A DNA stretch of 64,000 nucleotides from Botryosphaeria dothidea (lineage: Eukaryota; Ascomycota; Dothideomycetes; Botryosphaeriales; Botryosphaeriaceae). The notes below the pieces were generated by a model. The model was not told the DNA's origin. It saw nothing but the letters and a program-made list of their open reading frames with translations, and did no database searches. A program made the translations under genes and the position numbers. This document shows, one piece after another, positions 1-10,951 of this stretch (positions are counted from its first letter, which is position 1; every line of letters begins with the position of its first letter). The stretch is from assembly GCA_011503125.2 (NCBI GenBank), contig WWBZ02000073.1, forward strand, positions 1 through 64,000, written 5' to 3'.

Positions 1-141
1 CCTAACCCTAACCCTAACCCTAACCCTAACCCTAACCCTAACCCTAACCCTAACCCTAACCCTAACCCTAACCCTAACCCTAACCCTAACCCTAACCCTA
101 ACCCTAACCCTAACCCTAACCCTAACCCTAACCCTAACCCT
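1..141. repeat. Telomere repeat array (CCCTAA)n
   Basis: About 23 uninterrupted copies of CCCTAA (TTAGGG on the other strand) begin at base 1, so the window starts at a chromosome end with the G-rich strand running outward to the left. TTAGGG is the usual telomere repeat of filamentous ascomycetes. The array ends cleanly at a TACTATAACC sequence with no degenerate telomere variants after it. Confidence 0.98.
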
Positions 142-473
142 ACTATAACCCCGCCTTAATCTACTAGCGGATACGCTAGCTAGCCGTTATCGGTACTACT
201 ATTTCTTACTCTTACTACTACTACTACTACTACTACTACTAGCTCTCTACTAATACCTCGAAATACTCCTACCTAAGGCCGTGCTTAAAAAACCTCTAGT
301 ATCTAACGCCGGTACGCCACGGCCTCGACGCCTCGCTAGCCCGGCGGCGCTATACTAACGACCCGCCCCTACGCTAGCTATTAACCCATCTATACGCGGT
401 CCGATAATGCGTCTTAATTCTCTTAACCGTTCGTATAATATATCCGCATTCTACGCCCCCCTTAACCTCCTAC
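142..473. other. Subtelomeric spacer with (TAC)n microsatellite
   Basis: This short stretch joins the telomere to gypsy-1. It contains a (TAC)n microsatellite of about nine units at 213-241. The rest is rich in TA steps and has no usable open frame, which suggests old RIP-mutated repeat DNA. I could not assign it to a family. It might be the displaced 5' part of the LINE seen after 6523, but no target-site duplication of gypsy-1 supports that. Confidence 0.6.
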
Positions 474-657
474 TATTAGGGCTCAACCTTAGAATAATCG
501 CTAAAAGGTATATTGCGCTATATACGTTAAGCTAGACTTAAGGAGAAAGAAGAGAAGACGTAGAAGAAAGGAAAGAGTTATATACAAGGGAGGCTTGGCG
601 TCACGTGACCCGCCGATGATCCTCTGAGGCTTGATCCTGAGGCTTCAGACTCTAACA
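474..657 (-). repeat. gypsy-1 3' LTR
   Basis: This is 184 bp and pairs with 6339-6522. Its plus-strand left edge reads TATTAGGG where the partner has TGTCAGGG, which are RIP-type changes. It contains TATATAA on the minus strand, the likely promoter box. Confidence 0.95.
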
Positions 658-658
658 T

Positions 659-679
659 CACTCCCCCCCTCCTCTTCCC
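659..679 (-). promoter_or_regulatory. gypsy-1 polypurine tract
   Basis: On the minus strand this is an almost pure purine run (GGGAAGAGGAGGGGGGGAG) directly upstream of the 3' LTR, where plus-strand DNA synthesis is primed. It independently fixes the minus orientation of gypsy-1. Confidence 0.85.
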
Positions 680-680
680 G

Positions 681-721
681 GTTCGAGAGGTTACGGGTTC
701 GAATCCGGGTGGGGACTGTTG

Positions 722-755
<34 letters not shown>
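681..755 (+). other. tRNA-like B box followed by T33 tract
   Basis: The plus strand carries GGTTCGAATCC at 696-706, an exact match to the RNA polymerase III B-box consensus. It sits in a T-arm-like hairpin with one mismatch. A run of 33 T follows at 723-755, which could act as a pol III terminator in this direction. The rest of a tRNA cloverleaf is not visible. It may be a captured tRNA 3' part or a retroposed fragment whose poly(A) reads on the minus strand, lying in the 3' UTR of gypsy-1. Confidence 0.5.
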
Positions 756-756
<1 letters not shown>

Positions 757-779
757 ACCTTTCTCTGTTTTTGACCCTT

Positions 780-865
780 CCTGCCCTGCTTGCCTTGCTT
801 GCCTTGCTTGCCTTGCTTGCCCTGCTTGCCCTGCTTGCCCTGCTTGCCCTGCTTGCCCTGCTTGT
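780..865. repeat. 9-bp tandem repeat in gypsy-1 3' UTR
   Basis: About nine units of CTTGCCCTG/CTTGCCTTG lie in tandem. Read on the minus strand they encode repeated SRA/SKA triplets inside a short frame, but the stretch lies downstream of the pol stop and is most simply a minisatellite in the 3' UTR. Confidence 0.85.
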
Positions 866-1274
866 TTGTTGGTCGCGTTTTGGTGGGTGTGGGTATATGG
901 GTTGAAAAAGCGAACCCTGAACCATCAAACGGCTACATGGCGTAGTTGGAAACTTGGCTGACCGATAGCAGGTGCGGTGATACGTGCCTTAGGGTGGCGA
1001 CATCCCTCAGTTGACTGGCTCCTATGAGCTTATCGACTGGCTGTCGAATTGAGGGCCTGCCTGTTGGCAGGAAGAGGGTTGTCCGGCACGGGACTAGGTC
1101 CTGTGGTCTGTAATGCCCACACTAGGTGACCGCTTGTGCCTCGCTCGCCCTCGGGGCGGGTGGTACAGTGCTCATCTAGTGTGTGCAGGCTCGGCTCCGG
1201 CCGGGCTAAACCGCTTGACTTTTTGTCCACTGGTAGTCTACGCTTGGTTCCCTCCTAGTCCCATTCTAGTTCCC

Positions 1275-4200
1275 TTAGAGCTCTTGTCGGTCCTTCTGTT
1301 TTAGGTACGTGTCTAGCGCTGCTGTGTCCTGTAGTGCTAATGCCGGTTCCCATGTTGGCCTTGCATACCCTTCCTATTTGACTTGGTACTGGAGTTAGCG
1401 CCTCCTTTGCCCTGGTTTTCTTGCCATTCGTTCACTTAAGACTGCCTCTACTCTCCATTCGTCTTGACTATCTACTTGAACTGGTGGAGGTTGGTAGTCG
1501 TCTTGTTCTTGGCTTGGTAAGGGGTCTGTTCCTGCTGGCCGGAGTAGGTCTACATTAAAGACGTTGTGTACCGCTCCGGGGATATCTAATTTGTAGCTAT
1601 AGGATCCAACTACCTCGATAATAGTAAACTTAGCTGCCTTATTATCGAGCTTCTTGCTTAGCCTATCCGTCCTTAGGTTCTTTAGGTGTAGCTAGACCTT
1701 ATCACCTACCTTGTACGTAGGGGATAGGTTTCTTCGCCGGTTTGCTTGCCGTTCCTATTCTTGTTAGGTATCTGCCATAGCCATCTGTGCCCAGTCCGTT
1801 ACCTCTTTGATCTTTGCCACGATTACTTCTGCCCTTGCTACTAGAGAGTCCCTCTAGAGGTCGCCGGGCTGGAGGTCTTCGGATAACTCTAGAGGCTCGA
1901 GGTGATATCCGTGGGAGAGAAAGAACGGGCTTGCCTGTGTTGTAGCCGAGGTCCTCCCATTAAGAGCTAGCTGGACTATCGGTAGCTGGTCCGCCCAGTC
2001 TTGTTGGTAGTGGTCCACGAATAGTGCTAGCTTCCTTTCCACTTCAGTGTTTATCCTCTCCGTTAATCCGTCCGTTTGAGGGTGGTAGGCCGTTGAGATG
2101 CGCCTCTTAATCTTAAGTAGTTGACAGATACGTTGCTAGAGAAGGCTAACGAACTGCGTTCCCCTATTAGATATAATTGCCGTTGGGATTCCGTGGTTCC
2201 GGTAGAAGCATGTAATAAAGAGCCTTGTAATGGTTTCCGTCTCAGTATTCGGGCAGGCCTCAAGGGTCACTCCTTTCCCTAGCCTATCGGTGATTACCAT
2301 AAGCATCTCGCACCCGTTGCTTAATGGTAGGGGCCTAATAAAGTCAATAGAGATCTCTCTCCATTGACGACTTGGTACTGGTAACGGTTTGAGTAACCCT
2401 TGCTTCCGATCCCTCTAGACCTTAGTCCTTCCACAGACGTCACAGTTCCTATAAAACCTCCGGATATCGTTAACGAATCCTAGCCAGAAGAAGTGCCTTG
2501 CCACGAGGGAGGTAGTTTGAACGCGTCCGGGGTATGCCGAGAGGGGAGAGTCATGTATCTCTTGGATAATCCTTGTTCGTAGTGGCTCGGAGTCCGGTAC
2601 CCATTTCCTTTCCCTAAAGAGGAGGTTTCCTTGATAGTCTAGTGAACACTCCGCGATCGAGATCTTGAACTTAGTTGCAAACTCCGGTGGGAAGGTCCTT
2701 TCTCCTCGTTGTACTGCTTCCCGGAGTTGCTTTAGTACTTGGTCTTGTTGGAGTGCCTCTTGCCATTGTTCCTCAAGGGGAGGTGGTTCTTGTCCGAGTT
2801 GTCCTGGTCGTGCCTGTCGAGGTTCGACTGCCATGGCTTCTTCTGATAATAGCAGGTCTCCGTTATCCCAGTTTCCTTGCTCTTCTGGGTCTTCCGGTGA
2901 GCCTGTGTTTAGCACGAGTCCTTGGGCCGTTGTTTGGAGTAGTTGAGCCGTCCTTTGTTCGAGCCTTTCGTCCATATCCGTAGTTAGTAGGTCCTGGTCC
3001 CTTCTTGTTAATGCGTCCGCCAATCCGTTAGTCTTTCCTAGCGTATATTCAATAATAAAGGAGAAGCGGCTAAGCTCTCTCCACTATCGAATCTGCCTCT
3101 TAGAGAGTCTCCTCGCAGTAGTAAAGTACTCTAAGTTCTTATGATCAGTAAGGATCTTAAACTGGTGTAGCCCCTTTAGTTCAGCATCCCACTGGCGTAA
3201 GCACTTAACTACTGCGAGTAGTTCCTTATCGTAGATTGGGTAGTTGCATTCCGCGGGTAGGTTCTTTTTCGAGAAGAACGCTACGGGCCGTAGAAAACCA
3301 TCGTCATCGAACTGTTGGAGCACCCCTCTAGTATAGTATCCTGAGGAGTCCGTGGCGAGAATTATCTCCCGTTCCGGGTCGAATTGTATAAGGACCGGTG
3401 CCGTGATAAAAGCCTTTTTTAATTTCCTAAACGCGAGCTCGGTTTCCTGGTTCTATTAGAAGGGCACGTTCTTCCTCGTAAGTAATACTAGAGGGGCTAC
3501 TAGGTTAGAAAAGCCCTTAATAAAACGCCGATAGAAGTTCGCAAAACCGAGGAAACCGAGTACGCCCTTTGCCGTGGTAGGAGCTTTCTATTCTTGAATT
3601 GCTTTGATCTTTTCCGGGTCTATATAGATACCTTTACCTGCTTCGATAATATACCTAAGATACTTAGTCGACTGGACTTCGAATTCGCATTTCTTTAGGT
3701 CGAGTTGTAGACCTGCAGCATCCAATTTCTCTAAGACCTTATCGACCTTTTCCCGGTGCTCCCGGCGGGATCCGTCCGTGAAGATTAGGATGTCATCTAC
3801 GTACGCGGAGACAAAATCGTCAAGGAAGTCCTTTAGGGTCTAATTAATATACCGTTGGAAGGTACTCGGGGCATTTGCTAGTCCAAAAGGTGTCACTAGC
3901 CATTCGAAGAGTCCAAATCGGGTCCGGAATGCTGTTAACCACTCGCTTCCCTCCGCGATTCGTATCCGATAGAAGGCAGTAGTTACATCTAGTTTCGTAA
4001 ACTATCTTGCTTTGCTAATCCGATTGAGGGTCTCCTGGATTAGTAGTAGGGGATAGCGGTCCTTTCTCGTAATTCGATTAAGAGCCCGGTAGTCACAGCA
4101 GAAGCGTAGGCCTCCGCCTGGTTTCTTAACAAATAGTACGGGAGCAGCAGCCGGGGAATTGCTTACCCGGATAAACCCCTTGTCGAGTAGTTCGTTAAGA

Positions 4201-5138
4201 GTCTTCCTAAGTACTAGAAGCTCGTCACGGGATATATTATATAGGGGTCCCCATGGGGCGTCCGGTGTTTTGCCGTTGCTATCCTTTTCCAATTCGATTT
4301 GGTGGTTAATTCCAGGCCGGTGCGGTGGGAGTTTGTCTGCCTCCTTCTTGTCAAATAGGCGTATCTATCGAGGGTCCACCCAGCTAGGTAGCCGGGCCTA
4401 AGTATCCGTGGGGGTTTTCTCTTGAAGAGCCTTATTAATATCCGCTAGGCTCGCTGTAAAGACTTAGTACCCTTTCTTTTCTCGGTTCCTTAAGAGGTAA
4501 CTGAAGGCAGAGGCTCCGATGAGCTTACCCTGAGGGCTAGGAAGATCCATTGCTTGTTTTACCACTAGCCCTGTGTCCTTAAAGGTAATAGTCCGTTTAC
4601 TTTGATCGAGTACCGCTTTTTCCTATACCATCCATAGGCTTCCCAATATTAGGTCGCAACCGGAAAGCCTAGGCACGATGTAGAAGAACATGCGCTTCTG
4701 GCAGTGGCCTCCAATGTCTACCTCAGCCTAGGTAACCTCGTCTATTTTCCATCCTATAGGTGTAAGTCCGTTTAGTGTCCTTAGGGAGATCTTTATACGC
4801 GGGAGGTTGCAGCGTTTAGCAAAACCGTGGCTCATAACAGCGTAGAATTTACAACCAGTATCGGCGAGAGCTTTACCGAAAGACTCTTTATTGATCATAA
4901 CTAGGGTAAGGAGTGAATCTTGTTCTAGCTTACGTTGCTGCTTGCGCCATTCGTTCCGCACTTCCTGCTTTTCCTCCACTGTGGGCTCCTGCCTGCGATT
5001 TTCGACAGGAGCTTTTAGTTTTCCGACTGCTGGGAGGAGGACTCGTCCTCCAAGTCTTCTAGTTCCGGTCCCACGTGTTCCTCCTGTTGGGTAGGCTTTG
5101 CGAGCCTTGCTGGCCTCCTTGGTAGCAGCCATGGGCAC
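1275..5138 (-). pseudogene. pol: gypsy-1 Pol polyprotein (PR-RT-RH-IN-chromodomain), RIP-damaged
   Basis: This would encode the replication and integration enzymes of gypsy-1. It lies in a different frame from gag, and its 5' end overlaps the gag 3' end. Seen in order on the minus strand: aspartic protease with ADTGC near 4870; reverse transcriptase with [10 protein letters not shown] near 4125 and the catalytic YVDD at 3792-3803; RNase H with TDHKNLEYF near 3145; an integrase zinc region ending CDVCG near 2430; and the integrase core to about 1854. The frame ends with a chromodomain-like tail containing LQYQVK and GYARPTWEPA, stopping at TAA 1275-1277. The first integrase histidine region reads SAYPG where HPG is usual, consistent with a CAC-to-TAC change. 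Several in-frame TAG/TAA stops replace CAG, CAA or TGG, so the protein cannot be made in full. Chromodomains in this family direct insertion to heterochromatin. Confidence 0.93.
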
Positions 5139-6211
5139 TGGGCAACCCTATGCATAGAGTCGCCACAGCGTAGGCAACGACCCTCATCCTTGCGTCTTTG
5201 CATCTCTTGCTCGTCTACCCACTTAACACGACGTCCTTGGGCGGCCCTTGCAGGCCCTGTAGGTTCCTATTCCATTTTATCTTGCTAGGGCGTGGTCGGC
5301 TTTGGCTTGGACCCTGGCTGCCTGCCAGTAGACCCTGCCGAGCCAACTTTATTCTGACCACGCCACCAGTCTTGTTGCCAGCCCTGCTGGGGCTTCTTGC
5401 CCGTATTGCGTAGGTTGAACGCTTCCAGTTGGTTACTAACACGTTTCAACTCCGTGCAGTAGTCCTCGAAAGACTGGCTAGTATTCCCAAGGCCGATTAT
5501 ACTTCGCTGGAGCTCCTGGCTAAGCCCTGCTTCTAGGTAGGCCTTAAGGATCTCGTCCGGCCAGTTGGTGCCTCCCGCCTCTAGTACGAGTTTACGGAAT
5601 TCGGTGAAGTACTCCATAAAAGGCTTGTTAGTTTGGCGTAGCTTATGCAGCTTACGTTGGGCCTTCTCTTGCACGTGGGGGTCGCCAAATGATAGGCGTA
5701 GCTGATCCAGTAGGCACTGAGCAGTCATGCTAGTCGTGTTGGTGCTGGCTTGTACCCAGGGCTGTAGCTGACGAGCTGCTTCGCCCCTAAGCCGATTATG
5801 AAGCATAAAAAACTTCGTAGCTTCAGTGCAACTCGTGTAGTCCACGACGAGTTTGGCTTGGGCCTGGGCAATCCAAGGCTCGAGTTCTTCTCTATTACCC
5901 GAAAACTCGGCGAGAGGGCCGAGGTTCTTCGTGGGGCCTGTCTTGGTGGGGTGGCTGGTGGGTCCTGACTTAGGGGCAGGGGGGTCCGAGGCAATTCCGG
6001 CTACCCTAGCCTCCTTTTCTCCGGCCTCCCCTGAGGGTTGTGTGGAAGGGGTTTGGGCGCCTCCCACCTTCAAGAGTTCCTCCTTCTCCTCCTTAAGCTG
6101 TATAACCTCTTGGGTAAGAGTATCCATTCGTGCCATCATTTGTAGCAGTAACCGCTTCGTTTCTTGGTTCTCTTGAGCCTGTAGCTCTTGTCCATGCTCT
6201 TGAGGACTCAT
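5015..6211 (-). pseudogene. gag: gypsy-1 Gag with CCHC zinc knuckle, one or more RIP stops
   Basis: This encodes the capsid-nucleocapsid protein that packages element RNA. The frame is open from ATG at 6211 for 308 codons to a TAG at 5285, which in context replaces CAG. The same frame continues through a C-terminal zinc knuckle with CLRCGDSMHRVAQC (C-x2-C-x4-H-x4-C) near 5160 to a natural stop at 5015, giving about 399 codons. The N-terminus has a coiled-coil-like EEKEELLK stretch, followed by a proline-rich linker and a retrotransposon capsid domain containing AEFSGNREELEPWIAQAQAK. Pol starts in another frame across the gag end, so a frameshift or reinitiation would be needed. Confidence 0.93.
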
Positions 6212-6215
6212 ATCG

Positions 6216-6281
6216 AGTGATTCCGGTGATTCCGGTGATTCCAGTGATTCCAGTGATTCCAGTGATTCCAGTGATTCCAGT
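6216..6281. repeat. 9-bp tandem repeat just upstream of gypsy-1 gag
   Basis: About seven units of GATTCCAGT/GATTCCGGT lie between the 5' LTR and the gag start. Together with the 9-bp array in the 3' UTR, gypsy-1 has minisatellites of the same period at both ends of its coding region. Confidence 0.85.
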
Positions 6282-6326
6282 GCGCAACTGTGCCAGTGAT
6301 CCGATGTCCAGTAAGTCCAATATGGG

Positions 6327-6336
6327 AAGTCTAGCT
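6327..6336 (-). promoter_or_regulatory. gypsy-1 self-priming primer-binding site
   Basis: Two bases inside the 5' LTR the minus strand reads AGCTAGACTT. This is perfectly complementary to AAGTCTAGCT inside the LTR (plus coordinates 6395-6404), about 50 bases downstream of the LTR TATATAA and so near the expected RNA 5' end. No tRNA 3'-end complement starting with TGG is seen there. This arrangement is that of Tf1-type self-primed elements. Confidence 0.75.
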
Positions 6337-6338
6337 AA

Positions 6339-6522
6339 TGTCAGGGCTTAACCTCAGGATGATCGCTGAAAGGTATATTGCGCTATGTACGTTAAGCTAG
6401 ACTTTAGAAGAAAGAAGAGAAGACGTAGAAGAAAGGAAAGAGTTATATACAAGGGAGGCTTGGCGTCACGTGACCCGCCGATGATCCTCTGAGGCTTGAT
6501 CCTGAGGCTTCAGACTCTAACA
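6339..6522 (-). repeat. gypsy-1 5' LTR
   Basis: This is 184 bp, from TGTCAGGG on the plus strand to CTCTAACA. It is less mutated than the 3' LTR. It contains the minus-strand TATATAA promoter box and the sequence complementary to the primer site. Confidence 0.95.
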
Positions 6523-9500
6523 TAAAAGTAGACTAGAAAAAGTTCTCCTTAATTTTCTAAGAGAAAGTTAAAGAAAAGCTTCTAAACGTGCTAGTAATAG
6601 CCCGTAACCTAGAACCTTTCTTCTCTCTTTCGAAAGAGATAGTAGCCGCTAAACTACTAAAGATACTAGCGCTAGATAATTTAGAAGATACGCTAACTAA
6701 AGCTATCTCCTACGCTACGAATCTTACTATCCCCCGCCTTAAACTAGAACTAAAATCGAAACCGTAGTAGAACGATAAGCTATCTACTAAACGGTAAGAG
6801 CTAAAACGGAAGACTCGTCTTCTCTTCTACCCCCCTACGGAGAGAGATAAGTAAGAATACCTAGAAACCCGGAAAACCTTCGTTAACGCGATTAAGCAAG
6901 CTAAACGTTAATACTAGAATTAATTTCTCTCGTTAAACTCCCCCTAAGATATATATAAAGCTATATCCTATACGAAGCCGCGATTCTACGATTAAATTCC
7001 TCCTATAAAGGGGAAAGATAGCTAAGTTAAGACTAGCTTTAAGGGGTAGTACTCTGCTCTAAGGGAGGGCCTCTTTTCTATATCTTTCTTAGCCCCCCCG
7101 TTTAAGTAGGATAGCTACTCCCCCTCTAAGGACTAGAAATAGCCTGCCCTTAGCTATACGGAACTAGAAAAAGTATACTTAAATTAAATAAAAGGCACGA
7201 CTCCAGGCCTAGACGCTATAATATAAGAGATAATTACCCGAGCGTTTAAAACTACCCCTAACGCCTTCTATTAGGTATATAGCCTACTTTTTATATACGG
7301 ATACTATCCGTTATACTAGAGTGTTACGGCATAGCCTTCTTAGGTTAGAGAATTACGGATTAACTCCGACGAAACAGCGAGAAGTCGGAAGTCTCACAGA
7401 ACCGAGGTCACGAGATCACGGATTCTACCACGTGAGTTGTCACGTGCGACCCACCTATGCCCTCAATAAACGGCACACCAACGGGTGCCCTCAAGTAACG
7501 GCACGCTCAGCGATGCCCTCAAAAGACGGCACCACTAGATTGTACACACTCTCTATAGTATATATAGCTTCACTCCCTAGCTAGTATTTAACCCTCCGTG
7601 GTCAACTTCGCAATAGGATTTGGACTCTATTGGTAACAAGGCCTTCGCACGCAGTGCTCAGTCTTCAGTCGTCTACTCGTTCCTCACGTACCTCTTCTTG
7701 TACCCACTCAAGGAAAACCCTTCGACAGGTTTCCACCCTCTTTAGTATTTAGATCCTTAGAGGTAGAGGCCCGCTCGTTACATAGAGAAGGGCTACCGGT
7801 GTAATCCTAAAGAAGCTAAATAAACCCGACGAATCTACCCTAAAGGCTTATAGGGTAATTTTACTTCTTAATTGCCTAGGAAAAACTCTTAAACGGATAC
7901 TAGTAAGAAGGCTAGGCTTTTTAGTAGAAACGATCTCTCTTCTAGATCCCTCCTAAATCGGAGGAAGGCTAAAGAAATCTACTATTAATGCCGCCCTACT
8001 ACTAATAAATATCGCTAAGAAGAATCGCCGTAAAAAGCGTAAAACCTCGGCCTTATTTCTTAATATAAAAGAAGCCTTTAACTACGTCGCCTAAGAACAA
8101 CTACTAGCTATAATAGTAAGAATAGGCCTACTAGTTAATCTACTCGTATAGGTTAGGTCTTTTCTTAATCTACGAGTACTAGGCCTCGCCTTTAACGGAG
8201 AAAATAAGAATTTTAGTAGAATAGAGACTAGAATTCCTTAGAGAAGCCCGATCTTCCCTATACTATTCCTTATATATATTCGTAAGCTCTTTAAGATAAG
8301 CAAAATTATCTACTTATCCTATATAGACGATATTACTCTAGTAGCTAGTTCTTCTAGCTATAAACGTAATAAACGTCTATTAGAGGAAGAGGTAAAATAG
8401 CTCTATAAGCGGGGCTAAGAGAACGGGGTAGAATTCGATCTTTTAAAGACTAAACTTCTATACTTCTCTAATAATAAAGAGGCTAGCTAAACCTCTATTA
8501 TTTTACTAGACGGTAATATAGTAGAACCTTAAAAACTCGTCCGTTAGCTAGGGATCTTCTTCGACTTAAAACTAACTTTTAAGGAGTACGTCTCTATAAG
8601 AGTTAGCTAAGCCCGTTTAGCCTTCTAACGCCTCTCTAGACTAGCTAATATCGAACGGAGTTTATCCCCCTACGCGGTTAGACAGCTATATATAGCCTAT
8701 ATTACTAGCGTAGCCGATTATAGCTATTAAATCTTCTAGAAAAATTAGGCATAGTTTAAACGCTAATATATACTACTCTAAAACCTTGCTCTACGGAAGA
8801 TTCTAGGAGTTTTTAAAACTACTCCTATTATTCCTTTAGAATTAGAGACGGCAATTCTACCCTCCGAGCTCCGTCTAGACGATATTCTAAAAAAGTATAC
8901 GTTTAGAATAAGATAGCTCGAAAAGAAATATCTAATCCGCTGCGAAATAGAGAGAGAACCTAACCGAAACTTTAGTAGTATACCCCCTATATAGATAGAA
9001 AGAATAAGGAGAATATACTCTAAAATCCCTAAGAAGATAGAAGAGATAGACCCCTTTCTTTTTAAACCGTAGAGCGGTAGCCCTCCTTATTCGGTTAGAA
9101 TATCTATACTAGAGAAGAAAGCCGAATCGAAAGTATATAATAAGGCCGTCCTAGAAGCCCCGAATAGTTAAGTATCTATATATTCCGACGCCTTATAACT
9201 TTCTAACGGAAAAGAAATAGGAATAGGAATAGGAATACTAGACCTTAGCTAATCTCGAGATTTAATATAATAAGAACTAGTTAGAAACTACGGTCCTAAC
9301 TACCTCGTTTATAACGGCGAACTAGAAGGTATTATAAATACCCTCGAATTTACTAGTAAACGTAGATATAAAAACCGAGAAATAAGAGTCTATACGGATA
9401 ACTAAGCCGTACTCTTACGGCTATAAACCCTAGCTAATACTTCTAGCTAAGACTAATAAATCCGGGTAGTAAAAGTAGTAAAAATCCTATAGGATAAGGG

Positions 9501-10287
9501 GAATAAAATCTCTCTAGAATAGGTACCTAGATATAAAGATATCCTTAGAAATAAAACTGCGGATAAACTAGTAAAAGAAGCTACTAGACTATCTATATCG
9601 AGCTCGAAAAATAGCGTAGCCTTCTACGGAATGTAGCTAAAGGAAGAGCTTTATAAAGAGTAGGAAAAGAAGCTTAAAAACACCTTAGCCTCTACCTATA
9701 AGGAACTATACGGCTATTAAGTTAAACGGAAACTAAAAGCCCCTTTAAAAGAGCGAGAATTAGCCTCCGCCTTTTACTAACTAAAGATAGGATACGGATA
9801 CTTTAGATCCTATCTCTTTAGGTTTAAACACGCCGAAACCGATAGGTGCCTATACACGAACATAGTAAAATAAACACCTAGATATCTCTTACTAAAATAT
9901 CTAAAATACTTCTACGAAAGAAGGAGTATAAAGGATATACTTAGAAGAGACTATCTAGACCTAAAGAAGCTTCTTATATCGATAAAAGAAATATCTAGTA
10001 CGCTAGATTTTCTAAAATAAATAAAGATATCTATACGGAGATAGTATCTAGAAAATAGCTCGGCGGAGCTCTAAATAAACGTATACCTACCGTATTTTCT
10101 TTTACTTTCCTTATATCTATTTCTCCTTTATTTTCTTTAGCTACTAGCCTATTTAGGCGATAGACGCTATACCGTTTACTATATCTAAATAGCCTACCTT
10201 TACTAAAAAGAGGTATTATTCTTCTATAGCTACGAGTTCTAGAAACTCCGTCTTTAATAGTTATAGGCTAAAAAAAGGACGTAAAAC

Positions 10288-10318
<31 letters not shown>

Positions 10319-10319
10319 A
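6523..10319 (+). mobile_element. LINE-1 copy 1 (Tad-like non-LTR element), 5'-truncated, heavily RIP-mutated
   Basis: This is the ORF2 region of a LINE on the plus strand with stops throughout. Across stops the frame shows an upstream stretch with GTTPGLDAII, then after the solo LTR a reverse transcriptase with the catalytic YIDD at 8320-8331. An RNase H domain follows, with YSDA near 9180, VYTDN near 9390 and DKLVKEA near 9560. The 3' end is a (TAAA)n tail at 10288-10319. The 5' end abuts the gypsy-1 LTR and no endonuclease is visible, so it is truncated. A 461-bp solo LTR interrupts it at 7322-7782; removing that LTR and one TSD restores continuous coding across the junction. An inverted sister copy lies at 18824-21357. 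Confidence 0.9.
7322..7782 (+). repeat. Solo LTR of gypsy-4 inside LINE-1 copy 1
   Basis: The 461-bp sequence begins TGTTACGGCATAG and ends CTCGTTACA. It is flanked by perfect TAGAG duplications (7317-7321 and 7783-7787). It matches the LTRs of gypsy-4, in opposite orientation. The internal region has been lost by LTR-LTR recombination. The LTR contains the promoter-like TATATATAG near 7558 and GTGGTCAA at 7598-7605, which is complementary to the gypsy-4 primer site. Confidence 0.95.
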
Positions 10320-10487
10320 GCTTAATAAGAAAATCCTATAACTCGCTACTAGTAAAAGGGACTCTAGAGAGATATATAAGCAGCGCTATCTTACTTAAAC
10401 CTTTCTTTCTTTTCTCTTTAGCTTAGTCTTCTCGTAGATAGTAATACTACTATATTTCCGCGAGTGCATCGGATATAAGCTATTATA
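10318..10487 (+). repeat. gypsy-5 LTR (a), 5'-truncated
   Basis: This matches the last 170 bases of the 240-bp gypsy-5 LTR, from AAGCTTAATAAG to CTATTATA (RIP-altered CATTACA). The first part is missing and the sequence directly abuts the LINE-1 tail, so a rearrangement or the LINE removed it. Confidence 0.85.
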
Positions 10488-10711
10488 ATCGGAATCGAAT
10501 AGTACTAGAACTAGAGCTTTCGTAAAGACCTTCTTAAGTAGCTCGAAGCTTTTCTTCTATAGGTCTTACTAGTCGAAGCGAGTATTCTTTCGTATAAGCC
10601 GGGTTAAGAATTCTACGAGTTTAGTATAATCTCGAATAAATCGCCGGTAGAAGTTAGTAAAGCCTAGAAATAATTATACTTCTCGAAGGTTCTTAGATAT
10701 TAGCTAGCTAA
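10488..10711 (-). pseudogene. Ty3/gypsy RT-RNase H fragment
   Basis: The minus strand reads [15 protein letters not shown], the conserved motif at the RT/RNase H boundary of gypsy elements, followed by an FDSDY-like start of RNase H. It is only about 75 codons with RIP stops. It does not continue into its neighbours, so it is a relic trapped between two gypsy-5 LTRs. Confidence 0.8.
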
Positions 10712-10951
10712 TGTTACGGTTTGAACCCTGAGGGTGCCTTAGATGGATCCTGCGGCGAGATCTTGGGTCGAGAGGACCCTAAAGCTTAATAAGAAAACTC
10801 TGCAACTCGTTACTAGCAAAAGGAACCCTAGAGAGATATATAAGTAGCGCTATCTTGCTTAAAACCTTACTTCCTTTTCTCTTTAGCTTAGTCTTCTCGT
10901 AGATAGAATGCTACTATATTTCCGCGAGTGCACCGGATATAAGCCATTATA
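10712..10951 (+). repeat. gypsy-5 5' LTR (b)
   Basis: The 240-bp LTR runs from TGTTACGGTTTGAACC to CCATTATA. It carries GATATATAAG near 10833 as a TATA box and AGCTTAGTCT at 10885-10894, which is complementary to the primer site just outside the LTR. Confidence 0.92.

Larger units (their letters stand above)
474..6522 (-). mobile_element. gypsy-1: complete Ty3/gypsy chromovirus
   Basis: Two 184-bp LTRs (474-657 and 6339-6522) bound a 5.7-kb interior on the minus strand. The order is primer site, gag, pol (protease, reverse transcriptase, RNase H, integrase, chromodomain), a repeat-rich 3' UTR, a polypurine tract and the 3' LTR. The 5' LTR starts with TGTTA and ends with TGACA in element orientation. 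The telomere-side LTR carries C-to-T and G-to-A changes relative to its partner, as RIP would give. The five bases outside each end (CCTAC and TAAAA) do not match, so no TSD is visible. Decay is light: gag and long parts of pol are still open. Confidence 0.96.

Noticed and set aside
213..241. CRISPR-like or regulatory array
   Set aside because: It is a plain (TAC)n microsatellite in a fungal chromosome.
142..473. Telomere-linked RecQ helicase gene
   Set aside because: Such genes are common at fungal chromosome ends, but no helicase motif or long frame is present here or elsewhere in the window.
681..720. tRNA gene
   Set aside because: Only a B box and an imperfect T arm are present; no acceptor, D or anticodon arm can be drawn.
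578..928. 116-codon minus-strand frame with SRA/SKA repeats, polylysine and PGFEPVTSR
   Set aside because: It reads through the LTR, the tRNA-like B box, the poly(T) tract and the minisatellite; the protein is an artefact of these.
474..6522. Target-site duplication of gypsy-1
   Set aside because: The flanks CCTAC and TAAAA do not match, even allowing for C-to-T and G-to-A changes.
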